From assembly GCA_030015575.1 (NCBI GenBank), contig JASDDO010000026.1, positions 70,333,433-70,397,432 on the forward strand: 64,000 nt of DNA. Direction: 5' to 3'. Positions 11,384 to 23,317 of this stretch are shown piece by piece; the stretch's first letter is position 1; the number at the start of each line of letters is the position of its first letter. Position numbers and translations under genes: made by a program. This DNA comes from Agapanthus africanus (lineage: Eukaryota > Streptophyta > Magnoliopsida > Asparagales > Amaryllidaceae). Below the pieces are notes generated by a model. The model ran no database searches, was not told the origin of the DNA, and saw nothing but the letters and a program-made list of their open reading frames with translations.

Positions 11384-14095
11384 TAGAATGTGTGTGGATT
11401 ATCGAGCTTTGAACAATGTGACAATTAAGAACAAGTATCCACTACTGCGCATAGATGACTTTTCGATCAGTTAAGTAAATCTTGTGTCTTTTTAAAATTA
11501 GATATTCGTTTAGGATATCATCAGGTGAAGGTCAAGGAGTCCGACATTCTTAAGACGGTATTTAGGACTCATTATGGTCATTATGAAAATCTCGTAATGC
11601 CATTTGGAGTGACCAATGCACCTGCCATCTTTATGAACTTGATGAACCAAGTTTTCTGAGAGTACGTAAACAGGTTCGTTGTTATCTTCAACGACGACAT
11701 CCTGGTGTATTCAAAGAATCAGAAAGAGCATGCCGGGCACTTACGAATTGTCCTGGAGACATTACGACAACACCAGCTCTATGCTAAGTACATATAATAT
11801 GAATTTTGGCTAGATCAAGTAGGATTTCTAGGACATATTGTCTCAGGCGAAGGAATCTCGGTGGATCCAGCAAAGGTGTCAGCTATCAGTGAGTGGCCAA
11901 AACCAAAGATGGTGAAAGATATAAAAAGTTTCTTGGATTTGCAAGATACTACCGACGATTCATTGAAGGATTCTCAAAGACCGCAGCACCCCGGACCAAG
12001 CTCACATATAAAGACGAAGTATTCGTGTAGTCAGCAGCATGTGAGAAGGCATTTGTAGAACTCATGTCGAGGTTAACCTCTGCTCCTATCCTCGTAATAC
12101 CGGATCAATCTGGCGGTTTTGATGTGTATTGTGATATGTCCGGTAAAGGATTAGGATGTGTTCTACACCAGCATAGAAAAGTTGTGGCTTTTGCATCAAG
12201 ATAACTAAAGGTTCATGAGCGCAACTATCCAACACATGATCTGGAATTGGCAGCCGTCATCTTCGCACTTAAGATTTGGCATCATTATTTATTGGGAGAG
12301 CGAGTGGATATATACACTGACCACAAAAGTATTAAGTATGTATTTACTCAAAAGGAACTCAACATGCGGTAGAGAAGATGGCTAAAACTTATGGCGAATT
12401 TCGACATCAACCTACAGTATTATCCTGGGAAGGTGAACGTAGTTCCTGATACACTTAGTCGCCAGCCATTAGCAATGAACCTCACCGCTTAGTGGAAACT
12501 GCAGCAAGAATTGCACGGATTGGAGATCAAAGTAGTTATTCCAGATAACTCTTCATATTTGATGAACTTATAAGTCCAGTCCACTCTTGTAAATCAGATC
12601 AAGAAAGCTCAAGCAAATGACGCCAAGCTACAAAAGATCCGAGAACAAGTAGAAAGTGGACTTCGAATTGACTTCATCATCCACGAAGATGGATCCTTAC
12701 GATATGGAAGCCGTTTATGCGTGTCAGTCGGCCCTGTTCGAGAAGAGTTGATGAAAGAAGCTCACAGCTCTCCTTATTCTGTACACCTCGGTGCCACGAA
12801 GATATACAAGGATCTACATCAATGCTACTGGTGGTATGGAATGAAGCACGAAGTAGCAAGGAGCGTAGCCAAGTGTTTGGTGTGTCAGCAAGTGAAGGCT
12901 GAACATCACAGAACTGTTAGTCTACTTCAACCATTACCAATCCCAGAATGAAAATGGCAGCACATTACCATGGACTTCGTGAGTGCTCTCCCTCACAGCA
13001 CGAAGGGTAATGATGCAATTTGGGTTATTGTGGATCGACTCACCAAGTCGGCTCACTTTATTCCATTCAGAGTTAGCCAGTCAACTAATACGTTGGTAAG
13101 GAAGTACATGGAGGCGAATAAAAATCTAAAGTAAGATTTATACCTTCAAGATGTACCACACCTGATACCCATAAACTCATGCAGGAGATCGTGAGATTAC
13201 ATGGGATACCTGTCTGCATCGTCTCCGATCGTGATATAAGATTCTGATCACAGTTTTGGCAGAGTCTGCAAGCTAGCCTGGGGATGAGTCTGAATTTCAG
13301 CACGGCGTATCATCCACAAACGGACGGACAATTCGAACGAAAAATTCAGATTCTGGAAGACATGCTGAGATGTTGTATGTTAGACTTCGAAAGTTCGTGG
13401 GAAGAACACCTACACCTAGTGGAGTTTTCATACAACAGCAGCTATCAGGCCAGTATTGGGATGACACCATTTGCAGCACTCTACGGATGGAAATATCGTT
13501 CACCGCTGAGTTGGGACGACATTGGAGATTATGAACTCCTTGGACCAGAGATGATCATGGCAATTGTAAATGTGGTTCGCACGATCAGGGAAAGGATGCG
13601 CATAGCCCAAGACCGAAAGAAACATTGGGCTGATGCAAAGCGTCGACACTTGGAGTTTCAACCCGGAGAGCATGTATTCTTGACGATCTCTTCAAACAGA
13701 GGAGTGATACGTTTTGGCAAGAAGGGTAAATTAAGTCCAAAATACATAAGACCATTCGACATACTCGAACGAGTTGGAGAAGTGGCATATCGCTTGGCAC
13801 TACCATCTTCATTGAAAAGAGTGCAAAACGTATTCCACATATCCCAGCTAAGACGATATGTGAGCAACCCCAGCCATATACTGATCATTCAGAGCTCACG
13901 GTACAGACTGACCTAACCTGCGAGCAGCAACCGGTTGAGATCTTGGACTGAAAAGTGAAGACATTGCGGAACAAGGAGGCGAACTTGATCCGAGTGATGT
14001 GGAAAAAGGATTCGCCAAGAGAATCATCTTGGGAAAGAGAAGAATATATGCATGCACGATACCCTCAACTATTCGAAGATTAGTCTCTATGTAAA
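11384..14095 (+). pseudogene. F: Tekay pol remnant (RT, RNase H, integrase, chromodomain-like tail)
   Basis: RT begins at CVDYRALNN (about 11391) and continues with [10 protein letters not shown] and the catalytic-box relative [11 protein letters not shown] near 11690-11720. Ty3 RNase H lies at about 12100-12480 (DPGF-type start, YTDHKS near 12315). The integrase zinc-binding region HLGATKIYKDLH...CLVCQQVK is at 12785-12900. The core has [16 protein letters not shown] near 13018-13067, VSDRD near 13218 and the YHPQTDGQFER block near 13308-13338. The tail (VFHISQLRRYV, 13830-13862) leads to a decayed chromodomain-like stretch at about 13910-14085. In the family the chromodomain steers integration to heterochromatin. 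Decayed, no product expected. Confidence 0.9.
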
Positions 14096-14135
14096 AGTAA
14101 ATTTCGAGGACGAAATTTTTATAAAGAGGGTAAAA
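14096..14135 (+). other. F: polypurine tract and conserved pre-LTR motif
   Basis: AATTTCGAGGACGAAATTT, then AAAGAGGGTAAAA, then the LTR start TGTAACG. This junction is typical of Tekay-type chromoviruses. Confidence 0.85.
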
Positions 14136-14245
14136 TGTAACGACTCTGAAATTCCTATACATAATTTTCTTGTTATTGTACAGAAAAAGGGTATTTCAGC
14201 CTGTTGTAAAGTTATAAGTTAGTTTTGTTTAATAAAAGCAAGAAG

Positions 14246-14320
14246 CAACTTGTAGCTCATTAGTAAAGCCTCTACACTGCTGTGACATAGCCTATGCGTT
14301 CAAATCCCATCAGACCCTAT
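14246..14320 (+). other. F: tRNA-like stretch with A-box and B-box in the LTR
   Basis: TAGCTCATTAGT at 14253-14264 resembles the internal A box of plant tRNAs (TAGCTCAGTTGGT). GCGTTCAAATCC at 14296-14307 resembles the B box (GGTTCGAATCC), at about normal spacing. No acceptor-stem pairing is evident, so it is not a working tRNA gene. It may be a fossil tRNA or SINE piece, or a Pol III promoter embedded in the LTR. Confidence 0.5.
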
Positions 14321-14689
14321 TATTTTTAGAATTTTTCTTTTTAATTTTTCGGAAGCCCAAGAGTTGCACGTGCAATTCACGAAGAAACGAAAAGTTTCAG
14401 AAAAATCAAACATGTGCAAAAAGGAGTAAACCCTGACTACACCACGTGGCATGAATCTTTAGACGGATCATCAAATCTCGACCGCCTGTTTCCCTCTTTG
14501 GGTTGGCGTCGACAGTCTTGATGAGTCCAAATGACTCCGTGTTTTGCACACTTGTCTCTTCAACTCCCCTCGACTCGCCTGCACTGTTTGATTTCCCTGC
14601 AATTAAACAACGACCTTTCAATTCACCAATTAACACCATTTTAATTCATTTAATCCAAATTTTTAATTCCCCACCCCTAATTTCTTCAC

Positions 14690-14698
14690 TATAAATAG
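14690..14698 (+). promoter_or_regulatory. F: LTR TATA box
   Basis: TATAAATAG about 555 bp into the LTR, followed by a pyrimidine-rich stretch (CATCTCCTAGCTCTTC). This is the normal U3 promoter layout of a plant LTR. Start site not determined. Confidence 0.6.
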
Positions 14699-16604
14699 CA
14701 CCTCATCTCCTAGCTCTTCACCATTCTGAAAATTCTATCAAAAATTCTTTCAAACTCTCTAAGAACCTAGTGAAGTTAGGCACACAAGTGGAGTAGCAAG
14801 CCAAACTCGACGACCGAAACCTTTCCGACAACACCACGACACCCAAAGGCTTCCCCTCATCCTTGTTAACGCTTTAAAATAGTAAATCCCTCTTCTCTCT
14901 ATTTCTTTCATCTCAATTTGTCTTGTAAGAAAATATCGACAAAAGTGGAGTTAACATGTAACAATATTCTCCTTCAAATATTTTATAATGCTTGATAGGT
15001 CTATATGTCACATAATCACCCTAATATCTTTTTAAAATAAAACACACATTTATTGCCTTTTGACGTAACCAAAATTTCATGTTCAATACTCAAATAACGA
15101 ACTTTTTCATGAAAATACCATGAACTTTAGTATAACCCTCATTTCAATAATTGTTAAAAATACCTTTAGGAAAATTTCACGGGGTAACGACCTACCCCAC
15201 ACGCACTGATTGCATAGCATGGTATTCCAAATATATGGCTAATTTAAAAAATAGATTTTATATTAAAATACCATACTTTTACAAAAACGGGTTTCTTTTA
15301 ATCGGTATTTTTGTAATCCTTAGCAATTATGCCTTTACAACCCTCGTCAGGGGACTCGCTAATGGATGGTGGGGATTATCGTACATTCATGGGACAGTAA
15401 AGCAAGATGCAGAACTCCTCATGGAGTATTTGGTCTCGAAAGGAAATTAAAAATATGATTTTTAAGAAATACGACTTTTCTAAATAAAAACCTAAATTTG
15501 GGAAAATTATATAAAACTATGAATTCGTATTTTCAATAAAAATATATTATGAAACTAAATTCTTTAAAATAAAAAGTTAGAATTCTTAATAAAATACCAC
15601 AAAGTTTCCAAAAGTAGTAGTTTTCATAAAAATAGCATAAACCTTTAAAAACTAGGTTTTATCACCAAAATACCACAACAATTAAAATACATATTCATAA
15701 AAACCCTAAATATTATAAATCACCCACGAGATTTATTTTTAAACTATATTAAAGTATTTTTCATAAAACCCACTCGAGATATGCGAACAACATTTTAAGG
15801 ACTTTAGAATTAATATAGGTTTAAACGGTATCATTTCTCTTGAGTCCCAGGGAGCCAGAGAAAGTGGGTGCTTGCCTATTCAGGTTAGACAACTTAACGG
15901 AGTTATCAAATGTCAATTGTCTTGGAAAATGACACAAATCCTGCCGTTTATGTCCAGCAGTTGCCGATTTCTCCCGAACATAAGATTTTAATAGTTTAAA
16001 TCAATTCCTATCAAAAAGATATGAACTCGAGTCCAAACTCGAATCTAAACTCGAACTCAAACACAAACTCGAACTCTAACCTAACTCGAATCTAAACTCG
16101 AACCCAAACTACTCGAACCAACTTGACTCGAACCAAGATTACAATTGTCATGACTCGCATATTACTCGACTCACTCGACTACATTCTACACCTTTTTCAA
16201 TATATGGTTTCGATCAATACATGTTAATCAATCAATCAAATCAATTAAGTATATTAACTAGTTATAATATATTATACTCGGGGTGTTTGGGATAGTTTCT
16301 TGTGTGAATCCAACGGAGTTTCAGGAGTCCCATATTAACCTCTTTTTTATTTTTACTCGAATATCAGTCGGGCTGACTCATCCACAGCTTGGAGCCTCGA
16401 TGCTAACGCATGAAATTGGCCCGTGTTTCCTTGCTCCCAGGGCCCCACTCTTGAGCTCGTGAATACTTCTACGGCTGCGTTGACATTCACACTTGGAATT
16501 TAACGTTAACATAGTGACCATATAGAGGCCTATAGAACATAATTACCCATAATTATAAACTCTTACTCGTCATATAAATATTTTACAATTGTCATTTTCT
16601 TTAC

Positions 16605-17637
16605 TCTTACTTATCTTTGGTACTTACCGAGCGCAAGTTTGCCGACGAGCATTCTACCCATTCTTCTTCTCTTGAAATATTCGTCAGATACGGTTGAGAC
16701 GGAGGAAGTGGAGGCCACCGAAGAGAACTACAATAGGATTGCTCCACAAGATTAGCCTACCTTCACTTTTATTCGGCTTATGTATGCCACTTGTTTAGGC
16801 ATTTCTCTTATTGTATTTACTTTCCAGCTGAAAACTCATGTACTTGTAAATATTAAAAGTTGAATGTAAATAAAAATGTTTGTTGAAAATTTTTACAGTT
16901 TCCATTTTTTTTTGCATTGTGTATTATTGTTTCAGTACGCTTAGTATATTTTTTTAGAGAATGGCCTTCTCTGGATAAATATGCCGCGGGCTTGCCATAC
17001 CACCGTTTCCGTCTACTAGAAAGCAAGACGTGACAGTTATGACGGGGCCTTATACTACATATTACCATAGTCCAGGGGATAAGATGGACTCCTCTCGTAT
17101 ACATGAATATCTTCTTTATCAAACTATAAATTACCACATTAGAATAACTATCTTATATCGGTAAATAAATATATTAAGATACTCTCTTATATATAACCTT
17201 GTCTGTTCATATTCACTTGATTTCTATTCACTTTCATTCATCATTACTTAATTCTTTTCGGGACATACCGAGCGCTAGTTCACTGACGACATTCATCTCT
17301 ATTTCTTTTCTTTGGAATGTTCGTCAGGAGGACCGGACTCTGAGGGTATAGAGCCGAGTCAGGAAGATTTGGACCAGTTCTCTTCTCAGTCTGATTGTTA
17401 ACTCCTACTTGTATTTACTTCCAGCATGCCATTGTTTAGGCATTTTCTTTATCATTGTATCTTTTTATTATAAACAGTTGTATGTAAATTTGAATGTAAA
17501 TAAAGTTATTGTTTCATTACACTTGTTATTCTTACACATTGTTATATTGCCTAATTACGCTTAACGTATTTTCCTCGTAAATACGTTGTAGGCTTTCCAC
17601 GTCATTGTTTTCGTCAACTGAGAAGCGGGGCGTGACA
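16605..17637 (+). repeat. F: duplicated 3' portion of the LTR, about 0.4 kb per copy
   Basis: Copy 1 (16605-17035) and copy 2 (17243-17637) both run from a TACCGAGCGC.AGTT block, through TTCGTCAG, GCCA(T/C)TTGTTTAGGCATTT and a GTAAATAAA poly(A)-like signal, to ..GACGTGACA or ..GGCGTGACA. The latter is the LTR terminus. The copies are well diverged. Confidence 0.75.
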
Positions 17638-17833
17638 TATAGATTCATGTATTTGATTATTGCAGGGCGAGCATCCGACTTTGTAGACTGTTGTCGATGC
17701 GTCATGTATATTATTTTTTTGGGGCACATCTTGGTTACGGACTTAATCGCCTTGTATAATTTTCATTACTTATATCTAGGTTTTCCCATGGAGAAGTGCT
17801 AGAGCAACTGGGTTCTAGAAGGCAACAGGTGGC
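17638..17833 (+). mobile_element. Element G, left piece: Angela leader fragment
   Basis: Matches the leader of D (about 52250-52470, opposite strand). Shared blocks include GGGCGAGC.TCCGAC, TTTTGGGGCAC and GGTTCTAGA.GGCAAC. It is bounded on the left by the LTR end of F and on the right by E. The last five bases (17829-17833, GTGGC) are the target duplication of E. Non-coding. Confidence 0.75.
17829..17833. repeat. E: target site duplication, left copy (GTGGC)
   Basis: GTGGC directly precedes the TGTTCAT LTR start and is repeated exactly after the other LTR at 24245-24249. The uninterrupted homologous site can be seen in D near 52270. Confidence 0.95.
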
Positions 17834-18744
17834 TGTTCATATCATAATATTGCATTATTACATTCCCCATTTTTATGCATTTTACAATAAAACAGGTGCT
17901 TTTGACGCATGTCTGCTACATATTACAGGTTACAGGTTCTTGGAGCTAAAACAGTGAAAGAGAAAAAAGACGACACAAAAAAGGGATTTTGATCAACAAA
18001 TAGAAGGATCTTAATCAAGCCTACACAAAAGATCAGTACAAGGCAACGCAAGGTCCAAGATTACAAAGCAAACGGTTAAAAGTCCACTGCAATTGTTCAC
18101 TGGAGATCTGGAAGAAATAGAGAAGCCAAATTGAATAAAGATCCAAAGAAATAAAAAGCCCAAGAAGCCCAGAATCAGTTCCAAAATTTCCAGACATAAA
18201 ATTTTACCAAAGCTTGGAGTCTACTTTGACTAGATCTTCCTAAGAATATTTTGGTAAATGCAGACGTGCGAATCAATTGTAACCTAGAGTTTCTATGTCT
18301 TATAAATAGAAGCCCAAATCATTGTATTCTTTTCATGCCTCCCTGTGCCTCTTTTTATCAATAAAATTTAGATTACTTTTGGAGAGCATCGATGCCTCTT
18401 TTCATTTCAGAAATTCAGATCTGATAAGTCTTGTGTTGATGTTTGGAGAGAGCCATATGTAAAGTAAGTAATTAATTTCAATTCTTGCCCTAGGTAATTT
18501 TTCATTCTCTGCCCTAGATTAAATTTAATTCCTTGCCCTAGTTAGATAGTTAGATCTTCAATTCAATTGCCCTAAATTAATTTAGTTTTTAGATTTAATT
18601 AATCCATTCACACCGTTTGGAATTAACTCGTAAGAGCGATTAGGAAATTCACAACATCCCTGTGGACCGACCCGTACTCACCGGCTAGCTGCAAAGCGAC
18701 GCCGTTTTTTATTGCGGTTAATAGATAGTTTTTGAGATAAATCA
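17834..18744 (+). repeat. E: 5' LTR (911 bp)
   Basis: TGTTCATATC..GAGATAAATCA. TATAAATA is at 18301-18308 and AATAAA at 18360-18365, giving a short R region. It matches the 3' LTR at about 98%. Confidence 0.96.
18301..18308 (+). promoter_or_regulatory. E: LTR TATA box
   Basis: TATAAATA, repeated identically at 23801-23808 in the 3' LTR. AATAAA follows about 55 bp downstream. It is the likely promoter of the element transcript. Confidence 0.75.
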
Positions 18745-18746
18745 AA

Positions 18747-18764
18747 TGACGCCGTTGCCGGGGA
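18747..18764 (+). other. E: primer-binding site for tRNA-Asp
   Basis: TGACGCCGTTGCCGGGGA, two bases after the LTR, differs at one position from the complement of the plant tRNA-Asp(GUC) 3' end as I know it (TGGCGCCGTTGCCGGGGA). This primer is used by Athila/Tat-type Ty3 elements. Confidence 0.88.
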
Positions 18765-19880
18765 TGGCGTGTTATTTCCTTTCTGCAATTTCGGGTTAAT
18801 CAAAATTAAAAAAATCATAAAAATCTGAAAAATCAAAAAAAAATATAAAAATATATAATCTGTTATTTTTGGGAAGGGTATTTTTGTGTGAATTTTGCAA
18901 GATCTACGAACAAATTCGGATCTGGAAATCTACAGAGATCAAAACAGCAAATATCAAATCCGAACAAATAGAGAAATATCACAATAAACAACAGAAGAAA
19001 TTTGGAGGACCGAGTCAACAAGAAGAATCGCGGTGATCTGGTATCAAAAAAAAAATCGCCTACTGACATCATCGCCTTGCGGCAGATCCGCGGTCGTTTG
19101 TGGCTTCGGACGGCGGTTCCGCGGTCATCTCAGCGGATCAGATCCCCAAACTTCCTCTGCGGTTCATAAAAAAAAACTGTAAGTCTTCTTATCTCCTCCT
19201 CTGCAAATCTCTGATATCTCCTCTGAAAAATCTCCTGCAGAATTCTTTGCGCTTAAAAAAATCTTTCCCCTTCTAAATAACAATCTTGTGCAGGATTCTT
19301 TGCGCCGCGCATAAAATAAAAAGATTTGATTGCAAGTGATTTTTCTGTTTTGCATATCTTTAAAACTGACTTTAAGAGACTTGAGAACAATTCAGATTGG
19401 GTGGGGATTTAATCACCCTTTCCAGGACCCCAGAAATCACATAAGGCATATGCATTGACCATCTATTAATTAAAAAATACTAAACTCAGCCCTAAGGACT
19501 TCGAGCTCAATAGGACAGAGGACTAGTTATAGGCATCAGCCGTTTATCCTAACCTGACTTTGCGGTGTCTAGACAAGTGTGTCAAGGCAAGTGGTTACTT
19601 AATTAGGACCGCTACTTGTAGCGGGGAGCCTCCCACTTACCTGGCCGCAATTGGCGGTGAAGAGGCGGTTTGAGGTCCTATTTCTAGCCCTTTGGAACAG
19701 TTAGGAGCTGTCTAGCTGATCTAGGTGACCCTAGATCTAGGCCTGATTGTGCATTTTTGGTTGATCGAAAGTGTGTCTTAGCCCTTTATCGAAAATTTTT
19801 GCAAAAAAAAAAAGTTCCAAATAAAGAGAAAAAGAAAAAAAAATTATAAAAAGACTTGCAACTTTTGTCGCTAAGAAATC
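18765..19880 (+). other. E: leader, non-coding
   Basis: About 1.1 kb between the primer-binding site and the first plausible ATG. It has A-rich runs (18830-18860, 19800-19850) and a C-rich stretch near 19640. A short open frame from 19921 to 20127 (start MGTPHHKSLSELW) precedes the long frame. No domain or RNA gene is recognised. Confidence 0.5.
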
Positions 19881-20169
19881 CTTGCACCACCTACCTTCTT
19901 TCTCTTCTCCTTCTTCTATCATGGGTACCCCACATCATAAATCACTTTCCGAACTTTGGTATCCTGAACCTAACTTTGCCTCGTACGTCAATTGTTTCGG
20001 TCGATTTAAGGAAGATCCCTCCGTGCCCAAAATTTCTTTGAAAGATCAAATAGAAGTGTCTAGGAGAAACAGTTCGACTTTACAACCCACTTTGTGTCAA
20101 CCATGTCAACCTTCACCACCTTCGTAGGTTGATACCACTTTTTCTAGTCCTGTTGTAACCCCTAAACCG

Positions 20170-21897
20170 ATGTCCATTACAGAGCATATTGCTCAATCTC
20201 GTAGCCGATCTTTCACCCCTCTCCCCTCATCTAGTTCAAGGAATCAACAAGTCTATCCACCTTTTCATCCACATGTTGATCCTACTCCTGTCCAACCATC
20301 CAATTTCTACCAGTCCTACCCGACTTTCCCACCTTCACTAGACCCTGTTTCTACACAGCCTTTTGGGAGTTTCACATATCCAAACAATTTTGAATCTTTT
20401 ACCGAAACCCCTTCACTACCCATGTCTAGTTTGGAACAGTCGTGTGCAGCTTATATTGCAGCAACAAACAAAATGACTAGGAATGTGGAAGCGTCCATGG
20501 CCGCCCTTATGCAACCTAGTGAACAGGCATCTACTTTCCAACTAGCTCCAAATTTTTCAATGTATGAGGAGGCGGTTGGACAGAGGGAGAATTTGAGAGG
20601 AGCGAGTGAGTTCTACACATTCCCAAATCAGACCTACACATACCTTATTGAAGCCCACAACTCCTGTTTTCCATCGATTGTCCCAAATGATTCACATGTT
20701 GAAAATAAAAACGAGTTGTGTGATTTTGTAGTGCTTGATTTGCCAAATTGTGAAGAACCCCTTTCGAGTGAAACCACACTTAATCCTTTCGATCTTTACA
20801 CCTCCAATCTAGAACCTAAATCGATAAATATCCATGCTTTTGAGGAGGTGTCAGAAAAAATTGATTTTCACTTGATTGAGGATATAAACGCCGGGAATAT
20901 TTCGGATGATGAACATGTCGATTTGATTGAAATTTTATGTCCAATTCATCATCCCGAGTCATTAGATGTTTCTCCCGAACTTCATATGCGTCTTGATTTT
21001 GATGATAATGGCATGGATAGGCTAAATATTGAGGAGAATTGTGAGGATAGTATCGATGAGAGTATTGATGATAATATTGAGGTTGAACCATTTCTGTTTG
21101 ATGTGTCGGATTTTCCAATTCATCCTCCCGAACCTTTAACTGTTATATCACCCTCCCTCCTTTCCATCGTTCCGACCACGATCACGCTTGAAGACTGTGA
21201 GCTTGAAAAATTTTCCTTTGAATCTGACACAGTTCTCCCAGCCGATAACACTTACGAGTGTTTCACTTTTTCGGACGATGTGGAAGACTCACCGCCCGAG
21301 TTTGAGTCCTTTGAATTTTCAGATGAGTTAGTTGAACCATCAGACTCGGTTACTTACAGTCGTTTCGAACCATTGATGGAATCCTTCAAGTTCGAGACAG
21401 TTTACTACGGTGAGAATGAGACTATCCCTAATTCACTCCCTTTCGTCCTTCCTATCATTACGACCGTACAAGAGACTGTTACGCTTTCATCTCTAATACC
21501 AAGTTCGGCGTACCCATGCTCTCTTATGAATCTTGAGGGATTTGACCCCATTTCTCGACGGGTTGATAGATTAGCACAATCGCTTCTAACACATCGGTCA
21601 TCACAAATTGCGCTAATTTATTCACTCGATTTACACCCTCAAGTTCGTACTACACTTTTTTCTCTTTTCCGCCATTCTTCTCCTCCACCGAGACCATATT
21701 CCACTCTTCTTCCCATACGGTCTCGTGTGCTTCTTATTTCTCTTCTTTCCACTCCCTCCTTTCACCAACTCTACCAGTACCACGATAAGATTTTTGAATG
21801 GTTGGTGCTAACCTTTGGCTTGTGTAAGGCCTTGTTTAGTTTGGGGAGGACCTTGTTGTATATATGTATATATATTTTTTGTTTTCTTTTCCTATAA
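20170..21897 (+). CDS. E: 575-codon open frame, unknown protein
   Basis: This is the only long open frame in the window. The first ~90 residues are rich in Pro, Ser, Phe and Tyr (FHPHVDPTPVQPSNFYQSYP). Residues ~180-410 are strongly acidic with a loose internal repeat (CPIHHPESLDVSP, then FPIHPPEPLTVISP). Residues ~470-540 are Ser/Leu/Arg-rich. The last ~30 residues are hydrophobic (TLLYICIYIFCFLFL), a possible membrane anchor. I see no gag zinc knuckle, protease, RT or integrase motif and do not recognise the family. The ATG at 20170 is the first in the frame. It could be a gag-like or envelope-like product of a non-autonomous element. The reading frame is whole, whereas the autonomous neighbours are decayed. 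Function unknown. Confidence 0.6.
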   Translation: MSITEHIAQSRSRSFTPLPSSSSRNQQVYPPFHPHVDPTPVQPSNFYQSYPTFPPSLDPVSTQPFGSFTYPNNFESFTETPSLPMSSLEQSCAAYIAATNKMTRNVEASMAALMQPSEQASTFQLAPNFSMYEEAVGQRENLRGASEFYTFPNQTYTYLIEAHNSCFPSIVPNDSHVENKNELCDFVVLDLPNCEEPLSSETTLNPFDLYTSNLEPKSINIHAFEEVSEKIDFHLIEDINAGNISDDEHVDLIEILCPIHHPESLDVSPELHMRLDFDDNGMDRLNIEENCEDSIDESIDDNIEVEPFLFDVSDFPIHPPEPLTVISPSLLSIVPTTITLEDCELEKFSFESDTVLPADNTYECFTFSDDVEDSPPEFESFEFSDELVEPSDSVTYSRFEPLMESFKFETVYYGENETIPNSLPFVLPIITTVQETVTLSSLIPSSAYPCSLMNLEGFDPISRRVDRLAQSLLTHRSSQIALIYSLDLHPQVRTTLFSLFRHSSPPPRPYSTLLPIRSRVLLISLLSTPSFHQLYQYHDKIFEWLVLTFGLCKALFSLGRTLLYICIYIFCFLFL

Positions 21898-23317
21898 AAA
21901 ATTAAAAAAAAATTCAAAACATTAAAAAATATATAAAAAATTTATAAATAAATAAATAGGGGAGTGCCAGCATTTTGACCCTCTTGATATAGCATGACAG
22001 TGAGGACACTGTCAAGTTTAAGTTTGGGGGTATGCTCGGTAAGTCTTCTTTCTTCGCATTCATGTGTACATTTTTTGCATTTGCATACTTATTTTAAAAC
22101 CCATAAAAAAATTGAAAATTTCAAAAATTATAAAAATTAATGTGTTCAATTTTGGCCTAATTGATTTAAGTTTGACAAAAAGGTTAACTAGTTAGGGACA
22201 ACTAGATCTTAGACTTAGTAAATTAAAAACCCTAAAAATAACATTCCTTAAAGTTTAACTGTAGAAAGTATATGTCTTGGTAGCTTATTTAGAAATATGC
22301 AAATTTTGAGTTCACTTTTTGGGCTAAGTCAAAACGAAGGAAAACTATTGATATTTTTATCAGAGTATAAGTTTGAAAAATAGTTCCTAGCTTAAGTCTA
22401 GATTCTGAAAATGTATACCCTACAAATTTCACTAACACGCACCTTGAAACTTGGAATAGTAGAGGAGACCTTGAAATGCTCTTGTCTAAAGTCCTTAGTA
22501 CGAAGAAAATAAAAGAAAAAGTTTGAATAAAGAAAAAAAATGAACACTGGTTTTTGTGATTACTTAAGGCTGCAAAAATAGAAAAATATTTAGCGAGGGT
22601 GTTTCATCACTTAGTGCCTTAGACCAACTGGTTTGGGAGTCACTGCTAAAGCCTTGGGTATTGCAAGACTAGGAATTACGCTTTAATGTGCAAACACATC
22701 TTATAATCGGTTGTTGGTACCTCAAGAAGTATTAACGATCGCATGAAGGATGTGTAAGCAAATTTCATTTAAATTCACCAATTAATTAGTGCTTTGGACA
22801 ACGGATAAGGATATGATTGCTTGATTTGAATTTCCAAGTGTAGGGGTGACTTATACACACACGTAGGGATATGTGATTGGAGTTTAGATGTGAGATAGGA
22901 GTGAAGAATAGAACTTGTATTTTTAATAAAGTTGATAAAAATTCCTAAGTGGAGATGGAACCCTAGACGGAAAACTTAAGAAATGCCGAAAGCTAAGTAA
23001 GTCTGCAGAACATATATAATCTTAAGTTAAATGATGAGGAAGTATGAAGAATATGGGTGGATGATTTACGAGTAGAAGATAATAGAATTCCTTGTTAGAA
23101 AACCTAATTGGAAAATAAAAGTTAATGGGCCAAATTGATAAGATTTTATGGGTAGTATCCACCGAAAACCCTCAGGAGACAACACTCTTCCTACTAGGGA
23201 CACGCAGAGGTTTAACGGCTTGTTGCACGAGCTCAGTGCAATCGCGTTTCCCTGCGAAAGTGCGGTTAGGTTTTTATAGAGAATAAAAAATAAGTTTGCT
23301 CGAGGACGAGCAAAAGA
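21898..23317 (+). other. E: 3' untranslated stretch, non-coding
   Basis: AT-rich with no open frame of note. It holds a second polypurine-like block at 22019-22033, and near 23160-23260 a GC-richer stretch (CTCAGGAGACAACAC, TTTAACGGCTTG). Nothing else is recognised. Confidence 0.5.
22019..22033 (+). other. E: internal polypurine-tract-like copy
   Basis: TAAGTTTGGGGGTAT is identical to the 15-mer that forms the terminal polypurine tract at 23318-23332. Both are preceded by a GAGGAC block 15-20 bp upstream. It lies 122 bp after the end of the long frame. Confidence 0.65.

Larger units (their letters stand above)
11384..17637 (+). mobile_element. Element F: Ty3/gypsy chromovirus, Tekay (Del) lineage, 3' part
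   Basis: RT, RNase H, integrase and a chromodomain-like tail in Ty3 order, then a polypurine tract and a 3.5-kb LTR. The long LTR starting TGTAACG, the AATTTCGAGGACGAAATTTTT sequence before it and the chromodomain tail are features of Tekay/Del elements. The left end is inside RT, cut by the LTR of B, so the 5' LTR, gag and protease should lie beyond B and A to the left. It is broken, with about ten or more breaks. Confidence 0.88.
14136..17637 (+). repeat. F: 3' LTR (about 3.5 kb)
   Basis: Runs from TGTAACGACTCTG to ..GGGGCGTGACA. It carries a tRNA-like stretch near its start, a TATA box at 14690, AT-rich sequence in the middle, and a duplicated 3' portion (16605-17035 and 17243-17637). A run of short CTCGAA/TTCGAG-rich units lies at 16020-16140. 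No open frame in it looks coding. The right neighbour is the Angela leader of G, so F is inserted in G. The left LTR is outside the window, so neither the target duplication nor the age can be read. Confidence 0.8.
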
